DNA from: Chryseobacterium scophthalmum
GTDB lineage: Bacteria > Bacteroidota > Bacteroidia > Flavobacteriales > Weeksellaceae
Length of the DNA stretch: 64,000 bases
NCBI RefSeq assembly: GCF_900143185.1
Contig: NZ_FSRQ01000005.1
Span: 124,001 to 188,000 of the forward strand
Reading direction: 5' to 3'
Shown one piece after another: positions 17,755 through 27,486 of this stretch; position 1 is the first letter of the stretch, and the number at the start of each line of letters is the position of its first letter. A program made the position numbers and the translations under genes. Below the pieces are notes generated by a model that worked only from the letters and a program-made list of their open reading frames with translations, ran no database searches and was not told the DNA's origin.

Positions 17755-18141
17755 AAACTAAAATATTAAAATGAAATTGAATACCAATGTAATTTGAATC
17801 TATCATTAGATTTTTCTGTATATCTACGTATATTAATTTTCATTAAAAAAAGTATATTTCCTATAGAAAACAGATAAGATGATAATCTATCGAATATTTT
17901 AAAAATTGGTTCTTTTATAATACCAAAATTAATAGAACTTCGTAGATTTAATAAAAATGTAGAGAATTTACTCATAGGCTGTATTATTTTATATTAAATA
18001 CAAATCTAATCATTTTCCATAATTAAAATATAGATAAAATCGTTTTTTTTACAATTACTTCATCAAAACAAAGCTTATGATTTCAAAACAAAAAAATCCT
18101 CAGGGTTTTCCTGAGGATTTATTAGTATTAAAAAGAATTTG
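17755..18141. other. 387-bp gap upstream of the FN3 T9SS gene
   Basis: This AT-rich gap holds a minus-strand TAGATTTG (18001-18008) that could be a -7 box giving the FN3 gene a long leader, and the terminator of the next gene upstream at 18088-18120. A 69-codon frame at 17766-17975 has no recognisable content and is not accepted as a gene. Confidence 0.4.
18088..18120 (-). terminator. Intrinsic terminator of the reprolysin-like protease gene
   Basis: Perfect 11-bp stem aaatcctcagg / cctgaggattt with a 5-nt loop, followed on the minus strand by T residues, 22 bp past the stop. Confidence 0.9.
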
Positions 18142-21114
18142 TTATTTCTTGATAAATTTAGAATTGAAACTTTCTTTTCCTTTATCTTCAATAGATATCA
18201 CATAAGCTCCTTTTATTAATGATGAAACATTAATTTTTCCGTTGTTAATATTTCCATTACCTACTAATTGCCCAGCTGCGCTGTAAATTTTGTAAGTAGC
18301 TTTATCAGAAACTTTAGTAACATTTAGGAAATCAGTGGCAGGGTTTGGATAAATCTGAATACCGTTATTTGCAACAGCTGTTTCAGAAGTACTTAGTGTA
18401 GAAGCAACCACAACATTGTAGTCTTCAACCTCTCCATAAAAATTATTTGTTCCACAAGCCCATGTCACAGGACCAACTAGTCCAACATTAGAAGCTCCGG
18501 CATATGCATACAATATTCTCATTCTAAATGGTTGACCTTCTATAGCTGAAGCTGGAACTGTAAATGTACCCGTAAATGTAGCTGTATTAGCTACAGGAAA
18601 ATTAAGAACTCTTTCAGTAGATGCAAAAGTACCATCTAAATTATAATCAATAAATACCATTACAGTATTATAATTTGTAACAGGTCCAGTAACTGTTATT
18701 GTATTTGGGGTACCTTTTGCAAGGTTAATTTGCAGAGTAGAATTTGCAGTAAAATCTGTATAAATACCTGACGATGAAGTATTATTGATACCGTTCGTCA
18801 CGTTAACATTAGAAATATAAATAGGAGAACCTGCAACTCCAGCTACAGCACAATAGGACGCTGCTAATGTTGAAAAATTAGCAGACGCAGAATATGCACT
18901 TGGCACACCAGAACAAACAGTTGAAACCTGTACTTCATAAGCTGAAGCAACCATTAAATTTGATAATGTAACAGAATTCGTTGTTGATGTAGTTTGTGAC
19001 CAAGTAGTTTCAGATACCTTTTTATATCTGATATTGTATGAAGTTGCTCCTGTAATTACAGCCCAGTTTACACTTGCAGTAGTAGAAGTAATATTATTTA
19101 CAAAAACTCCGTTTGGAGCCGATCCACACACAGCAGAAGTTGTAACATTAACACTTTTCATAGCATAAAAAACATTTCCTATAGCAGAAATTCTCATTTT
19201 TATAGTTTGATTATTTAATGCTGTTGGAAACGTAAAGTTTTCTGTTCCATCATTAGGAGTTGAGGCAATCAAAACATTCCAAGTCGTCCCATTGTCTGTA
19301 GTATAATCAATCTTAACATTTGCTACATTATAAGGTGCAGCACTTGTATTTGCAACATCCCATACAATAGCTGATGAGGTATTGGTATAACCAAATTGAT
19401 ATTGATCATTGATTTTAAAAGGCCCATCATTCCCAACATTAATTGTCTGAATTTCAGACTCTGTTTGTTGTTGAGGCTGTATACCACCTGCAAGACCTGC
19501 GATACTATTATCTCTTACAGTAACTACAAAGTCTGAAGTTCTTGCCACATTAGAAACTGATTCCCATTGACCATTTGAATTATTTAATACCCCGTTCAAA
19601 ACTGATGAGAGTTTAGGAAAGTAACGAGAAGGACTAGTAGATGGAGCAATAGATCTAAATGATGCACCATACGTAGTATTTCCTAAGTTTGCTGCAGTAA
19701 TTGTACCTCCAGTAACCTGTCCGTTTACAGGAAGTGTAGCATCATTAAACTGTTCCCAAGTATAAGTAAGTGGATCATTTTCAGGATCTGTTGCAGAAGC
19801 AGTAAGAACAAATGCCGTTCCTTTTGGAATACTATATGTAGGCAATGCAGTAATTACTGGTGGATTATTTACAATAGTTGTTTCAACATCACACGTTTTA
19901 TTAGTCAAATTATTTTGAACTTGTAGAATACTTGCTACATGGAAGTAAGCGTCCGAATTCATCTGTACATTTGCATTTGTAATACCTGCATACCCCATTA
20001 CAGTTGAACCAGAACCAGGCTCCATATTTACACCTGCACCCTCCAAAGCGTGTGAAAATGTATGATTAGCCCCCAATTGGTGTCCCATTTCATGTGCAAC
20101 ATAATCAATATCAAATGTATCACCTGAAGGAGCTGTACTTTGTGTAAATGCAGAACCTTTTCCTTTTGGAACCGCACCAGTTGGACTTATGCATACACAA
20201 CCAATACAACCCGCATTTCCGTTTCCTCCTGCAGCATTAAAAACGTGACCAATGTCATAATTACCTTCTCCAACATTCGCTGTAAGAACTTGCTGAACTG
20301 ATAAATTTAAATCAGAAGTATTTACGTAAGGATCTGTTGCGGCCGTTGTATAGATAACATTTGGATAATTAGCCACATTAAGATGCAAGGCAAAGTCTTT
20401 TTCAAAAACAAAGTTCACTCTTGTCATAGTCGCATTAATCTGAGCTAAAGCTGTAGCTAAAGTTCCTCCCGTATAAGCAACATAAGAACTTGTAGCAGAG
20501 ATTGCTAATCTCATCGTTCTGTATTTCTTATCAGAATTTTTTGAAAAATTACCCGATTGGTTGCTAAACGCTTGACCTTTTTGAGCCATTTTCTCTATCT
20601 GACTAACTAATTCTGGGCTTTCTTCGGTACCACAAACAAAACTTTTTCCATTTGTATCTCTACTTTTTGGATGTACACCATAAACAGTTTTATCATTATT
20701 TTGAGCATCAATGAATTCATATTGTCCATTATTGCTGATCATCGATTGAAAATCAGAAGGAGAAACTGAGAATCTTACAGATTTATTTGGGTCATCAATA
20801 CCTACTCCTACATATGATCCCAGCTGATACTGATCTGCCAATTCTTTCGCCATGACCGGAAAGCTATAAACAGCAAACCTTTCCATCTTTCCGAACAATG
20901 TAGGTAGGGTAATTTCCACAGCTCTAGCATTTTTGCCGGTTTCTTCTGCATTTTTAAGCTTCGCCTGCAGTTGAGGTAAATCTAATTTATAGTAACCTGT
21001 TACATTTGATAGCTCATTTTTTGAACTCCTTTTGGGGTTTGAAGTTGGAGTCCATTGCGCTATCGCTGATCCACCAATCAAACTACAAAATAAAGCAGTA
21101 ATGAATTTTTTCAT
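18142..21114 (-). CDS. Secreted reprolysin-like (M12B-type) zinc metalloprotease with T9SS sorting domain
   Basis: The 990-residue protein has a signal peptide (MKKFITALFCSLIGGSAIAQ) and a propeptide-like region to about residue 200. The metzincin catalytic motif HEMGHQLGANH starts at His341, with the Met-turn STVMGYAG after it. A Cys-rich insert (AGCIGCVCISPTG) precedes the motif. Downstream lie a cadherin/PKD-like segment, a fibronectin type III repeat (YEVQVSTVCSG), a GEVED domain (GEVEDYNVVV) and a type A sorting domain (YPNPATDFLNV, ending SKFIKK). It should be an exported endopeptidase. The next gene upstream on the strand encodes another T9SS metalloprotease with its own terminator. 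Confidence 0.93.
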   Translation of the reverse strand: MKKFITALFCSLIGGSAIAQWTPTSNPKRSSKNELSNVTGYYKLDLPQLQAKLKNAEETGKNARAVEITLPTLFGKMERFAVYSFPVMAKELADQYQLGSYVGVGIDDPNKSVRFSVSPSDFQSMISNNGQYEFIDAQNNDKTVYGVHPKSRDTNGKSFVCGTEESPELVSQIEKMAQKGQAFSNQSGNFSKNSDKKYRTMRLAISATSSYVAYTGGTLATALAQINATMTRVNFVFEKDFALHLNVANYPNVIYTTAATDPYVNTSDLNLSVQQVLTANVGEGNYDIGHVFNAAGGNGNAGCIGCVCISPTGAVPKGKGSAFTQSTAPSGDTFDIDYVAHEMGHQLGANHTFSHALEGAGVNMEPGSGSTVMGYAGITNANVQMNSDAYFHVASILQVQNNLTNKTCDVETTIVNNPPVITALPTYSIPKGTAFVLTASATDPENDPLTYTWEQFNDATLPVNGQVTGGTITAANLGNTTYGASFRSIAPSTSPSRYFPKLSSVLNGVLNNSNGQWESVSNVARTSDFVVTVRDNSIAGLAGGIQPQQQTESEIQTINVGNDGPFKINDQYQFGYTNTSSAIVWDVANTSAAPYNVANVKIDYTTDNGTTWNVLIASTPNDGTENFTFPTALNNQTIKMRISAIGNVFYAMKSVNVTTSAVCGSAPNGVFVNNITSTTASVNWAVITGATSYNIRYKKVSETTWSQTTSTTNSVTLSNLMVASAYEVQVSTVCSGVPSAYSASANFSTLAASYCAVAGVAGSPIYISNVNVTNGINNTSSSGIYTDFTANSTLQINLAKGTPNTITVTGPVTNYNTVMVFIDYNLDGTFASTERVLNFPVANTATFTGTFTVPASAIEGQPFRMRILYAYAGASNVGLVGPVTWACGTNNFYGEVEDYNVVVASTLSTSETAVANNGIQIYPNPATDFLNVTKVSDKATYKIYSAAGQLVGNGNINNGKINVSSLIKGAYVISIEDKGKESFNSKFIKK

Positions 21115-21137
21115 AAAATTGAATTATTTTTAGCTGT

Positions 21138-21145
21138 CAAATATA
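21138..21145 (-). promoter_or_regulatory. Bacteroidota -7 box for the reprolysin-like protease gene
   Basis: Reads TATATTTG on the minus strand, about 24 bp upstream of the start codon at 21114. No clear -33 TTG at the expected spacing. Confidence 0.45.
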
Positions 21146-21203
21146 CTTGTTTTCATTTATTTATTATAAAAATAAACGAATATTATTAACAATATCGCAA
21201 ATA

Positions 21204-21236
21204 AAAAAACCTCAGGAAGTACACCTGAGGTTTTTT
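21204..21236 (-). terminator. Intrinsic terminator of the M43 protease gene
   Basis: Stem aaaaaacctcagg / cctgaggtttttt, 13 bp perfect, with T run on the minus strand; it separates the M43 gene from the next protease gene. Confidence 0.9.
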
Positions 21237-21254
21237 AGCATTAAAAAGAATTTA

Positions 21255-23258
21255 TTATTTCTTGATAAATTTCAAAGTTTCAGATACACCTTTATCACTT
21301 ACTGTAATAATATATGTACCTCTCACCAATTCAGATACTCTAACTTGGTTATTTTTAATTTCTCCAGCTTTTACAATTTGCCCTACAGCATTATGAATCT
21401 CAAATTTAGCTTTATTCGAAACTTTTGTGATATTTAATACATCTGTTGTTGGATTTGGATAAATCGCAAAAGTTTCCTTAATCATTTCACTAGTTCCTAA
21501 TGCACCTAATCTCAATGCTCTAGTTTGTTTTTTTGAATATGAAGAACCTACAATAACATCAGCTCCTGCTGTAGTTTTAATATTATAGAAGCCTCCATTG
21601 TCATAAATACCGTCACCATACACATCATTAATAGTAAATGTATAGCAATCATTAGTGTTTAATGTCCAGTTTTGCGTAATTAAAGCAGGAAGAGGAGTAC
21701 TAGTAGTAGGATTAGGCACATCCTGATAACCATTACCACTACTATAAACAATTGTACCTGCACTATTTTTCAGATTCCAGTTTACTTCACTACCCCAATA
21801 ATCTAACTGTAAATTAAATACAAAGTTAGTTGCTGTGTTTGTAGCTATAGCAGGATTATTGAAAGTTCCTGTTAATGTATTATTAGACACTCTCTGATCT
21901 GCTACACCATTTACAGATGTAAGATTAACTGTTAATGGTCCATTTGTTGCCGTTGTAGGAATTGGTAATGATACAATTTCGTACTTATCTTGTGCTAAAT
22001 TACCTGACCAGTTATATGAATAAGCAGTTCCATTTACTGTATATGGTATAACTGCAGCAGTAAGAGCTGCTGTCCCTCTATTCGTAAGAACAATTCTCAA
22101 GGTATATCCAGTACAAAGATTATCTAATGAACATGCATTTTCAAATTTTATTTCAGCATCATTAGGAAATAATGGAATTGCTACATCTTTTATAGACGTT
22201 TTTAATTCAACTCTTCTAGGAGAGTTATTCATTACAGTTGTAATTCTATCTTTTTGATTCTGCGTAAAAATATTCATACATGTATCGTTTGTGTAATCCA
22301 TATAATTTCGCACCATCTCTATTTCTCCTGCTGTACATCCCGCTATATTAGTATTACATGTATAATTAGCAGTGTGAGCAGTAGGCGTATCTGCACAATA
22401 ATCATTTCCGCATGTTGCATCACCCCAAATATGTCTTAATCCTAAAAAGTGACCAACTTCATGAGTCATAGTTCTCCCTTTATCATATGGTGCATTCATA
22501 GGAAAAGATCCATAATCTGTACTTCCAAAAGTTGTATAATTTGCCACTACCCCATCTGTATTAGCAGCGCCTCCAGCGGGCATTGGTATTGTAGAATTTG
22601 ATGGAAATTGTGCATATCCTAATAATGTGTTATCCGAAAAATTCACACTCCACATATTCATATACTCTGTAGGATTCCAAATAGTTAATGGTTTTACATA
22701 ACCGTTAATATTACCTGTTGACCAATCAGGGTAACACAAATTCACTCTGTCTATCCCGTTCGTAGGATTTCCATTAGCATCAACTTTTGCCAATGCAAAT
22801 TGTATCATAGTATCTGCACCAACTAAAGTTGTATTGTATCCTGGCGTTCCTGCCATTCTACGAAAATCCTGATTCATCACTGTAATCTGAGACTGAACCT
22901 GCTCATCTGTAATGTTTGCTCCCGTACCATATGCTTCACCTGAGTGAATAACGTGTACAACTACTGGAATTGTAACAACACCTCCATTTTGAGATTTGTT
23001 TAGTTTTGCCTTTTCAATTAAAGGATTTATCCATGCTTCAAACTGAGCATCAGTCATTCTATTCGGATCAGTTGCTTGAAGATATTTTTCATATCCTGTA
23101 GAAGCACAGCGGATAATACCATTCGGATCCTTAAGCTCATCCTTTATATAAGCTTTACCAAAACCTAATTTACTATCTTCTAGTTTTTGTGCACTGACTG
23201 TCACAGCAAAAACCATAGAAAACAGAGAAATTACTTTTGAAATTGTAAATTTCTTCAT
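21255..23258 (-). CDS. Secreted M43-family (pappalysin/cytophagalysin-like) zinc metalloprotease with T9SS sorting domain
   Basis: The 667-residue protein has a signal peptide (MKKFTISKVISLFSMVFAVTVSAQ) and a prodomain. The catalytic motif HEVGHFLGLRH begins at His266, followed by the conserved W-G-D and paired cysteines (GDATCGNDYCADTP) and the Met-turn NYMDYTND, which place it in family M43. After about residue 380 come beta-rich domains, and the C-terminus is a type A sorting domain (YPNPTTDVLNI, ending LKFIKK). It should be secreted through T9SS and act on extracellular protein. It has its own promoter-like box and terminator. Confidence 0.94.
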   Translation of the reverse strand: MKKFTISKVISLFSMVFAVTVSAQKLEDSKLGFGKAYIKDELKDPNGIIRCASTGYEKYLQATDPNRMTDAQFEAWINPLIEKAKLNKSQNGGVVTIPVVVHVIHSGEAYGTGANITDEQVQSQITVMNQDFRRMAGTPGYNTTLVGADTMIQFALAKVDANGNPTNGIDRVNLCYPDWSTGNINGYVKPLTIWNPTEYMNMWSVNFSDNTLLGYAQFPSNSTIPMPAGGAANTDGVVANYTTFGSTDYGSFPMNAPYDKGRTMTHEVGHFLGLRHIWGDATCGNDYCADTPTAHTANYTCNTNIAGCTAGEIEMVRNYMDYTNDTCMNIFTQNQKDRITTVMNNSPRRVELKTSIKDVAIPLFPNDAEIKFENACSLDNLCTGYTLRIVLTNRGTAALTAAVIPYTVNGTAYSYNWSGNLAQDKYEIVSLPIPTTATNGPLTVNLTSVNGVADQRVSNNTLTGTFNNPAIATNTATNFVFNLQLDYWGSEVNWNLKNSAGTIVYSSGNGYQDVPNPTTSTPLPALITQNWTLNTNDCYTFTINDVYGDGIYDNGGFYNIKTTAGADVIVGSSYSKKQTRALRLGALGTSEMIKETFAIYPNPTTDVLNITKVSNKAKFEIHNAVGQIVKAGEIKNNQVRVSELVRGTYIITVSDKGVSETLKFIKK

Positions 23259-23282
23259 TTTTAAATTAATTTAAATATTTGG

Positions 23283-23290
23283 CAAATATA
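23283..23290 (-). promoter_or_regulatory. Bacteroidota -7 box for the M43 protease gene
   Basis: TATATTTG on the minus strand, 25 bp before the start at 23258. The -33 element is not obvious. Confidence 0.45.
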
Positions 23291-23403
23291 ATATAAATTA
23301 CAATTACATTAATATTCTATTAATTTTATTTAAAAAAAACCATTACTTTGTCTACATCACAACCACATATTTACATTTATAAAATATTTAAAAACAATTC
23401 ATT

Positions 23404-23835
23404 ATGAAAAATTTTATTGTAACAGCAACAATATCAAGTTGCAAAACAAATATGGCTTCTCATGAAAAAACAATATTTAAAACTGAAAAAGTATCACTCT
23501 CTGAACGAACGAGAGGCACTATAAGAGATTTCACTTTATCAAATGGTAAACTGGTGTCATCTATTAATGGGAATATTAATACCCAAGAAATATCTGAAAA
23601 TGATTGGTCTAAAATTGTGGAGTATACAGAACAAATAAATGCAGAAAACATTTCAAAATTAGAAGCTCCGACAACAAAAAGATTCAGCGATGCAGCATTA
23701 GCCTCACACATTACGATTACAAAAAATGGAACCGATTATCAATCTTCAACATTTGATTCTGGAAACCCGCCTCTAGAGCTTAAAAATCTTTACACTGAAA
23801 TTCAAAGAATAATAAAAACAAAAAAGAGCAATTAA
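23404..23835 (+). CDS. Hypothetical protein with an apparently shortened lipoprotein signal
   Basis: The 143-residue product starts MKNFIVTATISSCKTNMASH. The SSCKTN stretch looks like a lipobox with a lipidation cysteine, but only 12 residues precede it, with a hydrophobic part too short for a signal peptide. The mature part (residues 20-143) is hydrophilic and unrecognised. It is the only plus-strand gene between 14 and 37 kb, with a terminator overlapping its stop. A TTTG near 23347 and a TATTTACA about 20 bp downstream may be a weak promoter. It could be a decayed lipoprotein gene or a cytoplasmic protein. Confidence 0.65.
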   Translation: MKNFIVTATISSCKTNMASHEKTIFKTEKVSLSERTRGTIRDFTLSNGKLVSSINGNINTQEISENDWSKIVEYTEQINAENISKLEAPTTKRFSDAALASHITITKNGTDYQSSTFDSGNPPLELKNLYTEIQRIIKTKKSN

Positions 23836-23848
23836 ACCTGCTCTTTTT
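23821..23848 (+). terminator. Intrinsic terminator overlapping the end of the small hypothetical gene
   Basis: Stem aaaaagagca / tgctcttttt, 10 bp perfect, loop of 8 nt that contains the stop codon, then more T. It may also serve the convergent gene ending at 23855. Confidence 0.88.
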
Positions 23849-23854
23849 TTATTT

Positions 23855-24517
23855 CTAAAACTTATATGCAATATTCCATGCAAAGCCCATATTAAATTTA
23901 TTGGAGCTTTTTCCAAAACCGGGAACAATCATTGGAACAACATCATCCTGTTTTGAAGTAACCATTAAATAACGCGGTTGCATACTGACATCGATGTAAA
24001 AATTAGATTCAAACAACTGTACTCTTCCGCCTAAATTTCCTTCCAGCCAAAAAGATGACTGTGAAGATGAGGGCATTGAAACCGACGAACTGTTTCCACC
24101 AAAACCACGTATAGGAATCGCCATGTATTCTTGAGTGTAAAATGATCCACCAATTTTTCCACCTCCATAAAAACCGTTGAAATCATTCTCACGATCCCTT
24201 GCCAACATATAAAAGGCACCGATTTTCATAAAAGGTCCGCTTGCTTTAGCATCGTAGCCATTATTTTGGTAAATATTTTTATCAAAACCTGCTTCTATAA
24301 TTCCGTGGAGATTATCTTTTACTCTGGAAGAAATAAACCCCTGAAACATCTGTCGGTCTGAGAAAAATGAAACTCCCGCATTCAAGACATCAACACCAAC
24401 AATAAAATTGGGTTCGTATTTCCATTTTGGTTTTTCAGCTTCCTCTTTTTCCTGTGCAGAAAGAGTCAGCAAACCGAAAACACTAAAAATTAAAGAATAA
24501 ATTAGTCTTGTCTTCAT
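23855..24517 (-). CDS. DUF6048-family outer-membrane-like protein
   Basis: The 220-residue protein has a signal peptide (MKTRLIYSLIFSVFGLLTLSAQ) and then alternating amphipathic strands with many aromatic residues, ending in GFAWNIAYKF. A terminal Phe is typical of outer-membrane beta barrels. The family call rests on its arrangement next to the DUF6452-like lipoprotein gene, a pair found in Flavobacteriia near rlmD. Function is unknown. Its start overlaps the upstream gene by 35 bp, so translation of the two is probably coupled. Confidence 0.78.
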   Translation of the reverse strand: MKTRLIYSLIFSVFGLLTLSAQEKEEAEKPKWKYEPNFIVGVDVLNAGVSFFSDRQMFQGFISSRVKDNLHGIIEAGFDKNIYQNNGYDAKASGPFMKIGAFYMLARDRENDFNGFYGGGKIGGSFYTQEYMAIPIRGFGGNSSSVSMPSSSQSSFWLEGNLGGRVQLFESNFYIDVSMQPRYLMVTSKQDDVVPMIVPGFGKSSNKFNMGFAWNIAYKF

Positions 24518-24953
24518 TTTCTATAAAATTTTGCCCTTGTTCTACACTTTTCAAAGAATTCGGTGTTGATAATACTGAATTTACATTTTCATAATTTCTC
24601 TTCACACCACATCCCGGTGAAACGTAAATAGATTTCGTGGTGTAATTTACTCTTACCCTTGTTGAATCTTCAGTATCTATTGTTTTTACATAAATATCTG
24701 TATAAGGAGAATCATCTACACGTAATGGCACAAACACAGAATCAACTTTCGAAAAAGTTCCCAAGGTTACAATTTTAGATCCGTAATCTACAAACACTTT
24801 TATATTATCAAGCTTTGTAATTTTATTGTCTTTTCTAAATGAAATTTTCATTCGAGGCGTACCTTCACCGCTTTCGCAGATATCATCATCACCTCCACAA
24901 GAAATGACCGATGATAATGCAAGAATGAATATGATAAATTTAAAATATTTCAT
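24483..24953 (-). CDS. DUF6452-family lipoprotein
   Basis: The 156-residue protein has a lipoprotein signal, MKYFKFIIFILALSSVISCG, with the lipidation cysteine at residue 19. The mature part begins GGDDDICESGEGTPRMKISF, which fits the Cys...TP pattern I associate with DUF6452; a further cysteine lies in VSPGCGVKRNY. Role unknown. It is followed by the DUF6048-like gene with a 35-bp overlap and preceded by a metalloprotease gene 10 bp away, so the three may form one transcript. Confidence 0.8.
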   Translation of the reverse strand: MKYFKFIIFILALSSVISCGGDDDICESGEGTPRMKISFRKDNKITKLDNIKVFVDYGSKIVTLGTFSKVDSVFVPLRVDDSPYTDIYVKTIDTEDSTRVRVNYTTKSIYVSPGCGVKRNYENVNSVLSTPNSLKSVEQGQNFIENEDKTNLFFNF

Positions 24954-24963
24954 ACTTAAATCT

Positions 24964-27450
24964 TTATTTTGGATCTAAAGCTTTCTCAATACGGAAAACC
25001 AAATCTTCATTATGATATTTGCTGACCAAATCATTAGAAGTATTTTTTGCTAAAAGATCTTTTTTAATGGTATTTAAATTTCCTCTTACAATGGCAGAAA
25101 CATCAGACTTATCAGAATTTTTGTTGTCAATTAATTTTATTAAAGTATCTACATAATTTCTCTGAAGATTTCTTCCGTAAATGTCTGTATTTTCTTTTGT
25201 AATAATTGAATTGTTTAAATCTGAGAAAAACTCAATTAATGGATATGAATTTTGATCAACCGCTTCAGATTGATAAAGACTCTGAAGAACCATCGGGCTT
25301 AAAACTCTTCCCAAAACAACATTCTGAATTTCTTCAACTGTTTTTACCGGAGTTTTACCTGTCTTCTCAAAAATATCTTTCTTAAGCAACCATTGCGGAG
25401 TGGTGAAAACATTTTCAGTTAAAAATTTCATCGCCTCTTTCTGGTCTTTTTTGGCAACAACTTCATAAACCGCACCAGATTGTTCGGCAGTTTTCGGAGT
25501 TTCCATTTGTCCACCGATATATTTTGAAACGTGACCTAAATATCTTTTGAACTGTGTCGTCACCTGATCGTACATCATATCGAGATTTTTATAATCTTCG
25601 TTTGGTGTCTTCGTCCATTGATCTAAGTTATCCACAATTCTTTGCAGATTTTTGATCCCGTAAGTACTTGCAATCATAGCATTATCACCAACTTGCTCAC
25701 TTTGAGATCTTGGGTCTAAAGGATTGGTTTCTGTACCAAACCAAAGTCTTTCGTTTTTAAGATTTTTAATTACCCACTGATTCAGATATTGTTTTTCTGC
25801 ATCAGGAGTTTTAAACTGATTAAATCTTTTATATCCCCATTCGATTGCCCAATCGTCATAATCACCAATTCTTGGGAAAATTCCGGCATCACCAATCTTA
25901 TCTTCCGGTTGTGCAACATAATTAAATCTTGCATAATCCATAATCGAAGGAGTGTGACCGTTTTTCTCCAACCATTTTTTGTCTCTTAGTTTTTCAACAG
26001 GAACTGTAGAACTTGATCCATAGTTATGTCTCAAACCTAAAGTGTGACCAACTTCGTGAGAAGAAACAAAACGGATAAGTTCACCCATCAGTTTCTCATC
26101 AAACTCCATTTTTCTTGCTCTTTCATCATTTGGAGAAGCCTGTACAAAATACCAGTTTCTTAGCAATAACATGACGTTGTGATACCAATTGATGTGACTT
26201 TCTAAAATCTCACCCGTTCTTGGATCGGCGATTGAAGGTCCTGAAGCATTCGGTACATCCGAAGGTTTATAAACGATTGCAGAAAATCTGGCATCTTCCA
26301 AACTCCATTCTGGATCTGCTTTCGGATCTGGGATTTTTGCAACAATTGCATTTTTGAATCCGGCTTTTTCAAAAGCTTTTTGCCAATCATTAACTCCTTG
26401 CATTAAATAAGGAACCCATTTTTTTGGAGTCGCAGGATCGATATAGAATACAATTGGTTTTGCAGGCTCTACCAATTCACCTTTATTATATTTTTCTAAA
26501 TCCTGAGGTTTTGGTTCCAGACGCCATCTTTTTACTAATGAAATCCTTTTTACCCCTTGAGGATCTAAATCGAAATCGGTATACCCCACTGTAAAATATC
26601 CAATTCTCGGATCAAAATATCTTGCCTGCATTTTGTTTTCAGGAAGAAGTACGAAAGAAGAGTTAATTTCCACTGTATAATTTCCACTGATTTTTGGTGC
26701 AGGTCTTCCCGGAATTGCCGGAGTTACAGGCGCTCCTAAAGTTCTTGCAAAAGTTTTAGTGGTATTAATTTCAATATTTGTAGGGAAAGATTTCACAAAA
26801 TTCACGAATGACATATCTTTCTGAAAAGTCCCGACTCTGTAAGAATCTTTAGACCAAACCGAAAAAGAAGTCAACTCGTTATCAGAATTCAGAACATCCG
26901 TAACTTCAATTACAGAAGAATTGTTCTTTACTCCGTAAGCTTTTACATCAAAAGATTTAATGATAGACTGCACATTATTTCTCGTCACCGAATTATACAT
27001 TTGCGAAGTAGAATCTTTTGCATAATCTATGTGAGAAATCGAACGCAACAAGATTTTATCTTTCGGACCTTTTTCAAAAGCAATGACTTGCTGCCCGATT
27101 TGGTCTCCTGCATAACCGGAAGTTCCTGAACGCATTCCTGCAGCTGCTTTTGTTAATCTTGTTACCAAAAGAAACTCCTTTTTCAGCATTGCATCCGGAA
27201 TTTCAAAATAATATTTGTCGTCTACTTTATGAACCGTAAAAACTCCCTGATCTGAAACCGCTTTATCGGTAATGATTTCTTTAAATGGTTTGATCAGACT
27301 TTTCTTTTTATCATCTTTCTTTACTACGGCAGTATCTTTTTTTACAGCCGTTGTAGAATCTTTCTCTTTTTCCTGAGAAAATAAATTCTGCTGAGTAAAA
27401 AATAATGCACCAACTAAGAAAACAGCTTTACAGTTCTTTATCATATTCAT
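24964..27450 (-). CDS. Large zinc-dependent metalloprotease (DUF5117/DUF5118 type)
   Basis: This 828-residue protein has a signal peptide (MIKNCKAVFLVGALFFTQQ from the internal Met, ending near FSQE) followed by a Lys/Asp-rich linker. The catalytic motif HEVGHTLGLRH starts at His465, with a downstream PSIMDYARFNY Met-turn. The flanking arrangement is that of the Bacteroidota DUF5117-peptidase-DUF5118 architecture. No T9SS sorting domain is visible, so unlike the two preceding proteases it is probably periplasmic or surface-retained. Natural substrates are not known. The ATG at 27444 is an alternative start. Confidence 0.9.
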   Translation of the reverse strand: MNMIKNCKAVFLVGALFFTQQNLFSQEKEKDSTTAVKKDTAVVKKDDKKKSLIKPFKEIITDKAVSDQGVFTVHKVDDKYYFEIPDAMLKKEFLLVTRLTKAAAGMRSGTSGYAGDQIGQQVIAFEKGPKDKILLRSISHIDYAKDSTSQMYNSVTRNNVQSIIKSFDVKAYGVKNNSSVIEVTDVLNSDNELTSFSVWSKDSYRVGTFQKDMSFVNFVKSFPTNIEINTTKTFARTLGAPVTPAIPGRPAPKISGNYTVEINSSFVLLPENKMQARYFDPRIGYFTVGYTDFDLDPQGVKRISLVKRWRLEPKPQDLEKYNKGELVEPAKPIVFYIDPATPKKWVPYLMQGVNDWQKAFEKAGFKNAIVAKIPDPKADPEWSLEDARFSAIVYKPSDVPNASGPSIADPRTGEILESHINWYHNVMLLLRNWYFVQASPNDERARKMEFDEKLMGELIRFVSSHEVGHTLGLRHNYGSSSTVPVEKLRDKKWLEKNGHTPSIMDYARFNYVAQPEDKIGDAGIFPRIGDYDDWAIEWGYKRFNQFKTPDAEKQYLNQWVIKNLKNERLWFGTETNPLDPRSQSEQVGDNAMIASTYGIKNLQRIVDNLDQWTKTPNEDYKNLDMMYDQVTTQFKRYLGHVSKYIGGQMETPKTAEQSGAVYEVVAKKDQKEAMKFLTENVFTTPQWLLKKDIFEKTGKTPVKTVEEIQNVVLGRVLSPMVLQSLYQSEAVDQNSYPLIEFFSDLNNSIITKENTDIYGRNLQRNYVDTLIKLIDNKNSDKSDVSAIVRGNLNTIKKDLLAKNTSNDLVSKYHNEDLVFRIEKALDPK

Positions 27451-27486
27451 TAATTTTTTTGATTTTTTATTTTCAAATTTAAGTAA

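Noticed and set aside
17766..17975. A 69-codon frame upstream of the FN3 T9SS gene
   Set aside because: It has a TAGATTTG box 20 bp or so before it, but the product has no motif and an Ile/Phe/Lys/Ser-biased composition expected from AT-rich non-coding DNA; its stop lies 12 bp from the next gene, where a leader is equally likely.
22254..22439. Cys/Ile-rich frame opposite the M43 protease
   Set aside because: Antisense shadow of the conserved catalytic region; no promoter and no homology pattern.
23404..23835. Idea that the small plus-strand gene is an immunity or inhibitor protein for the adjacent proteases
   Set aside because: Only adjacency supports it; there is no inhibitor motif and no working export signal.
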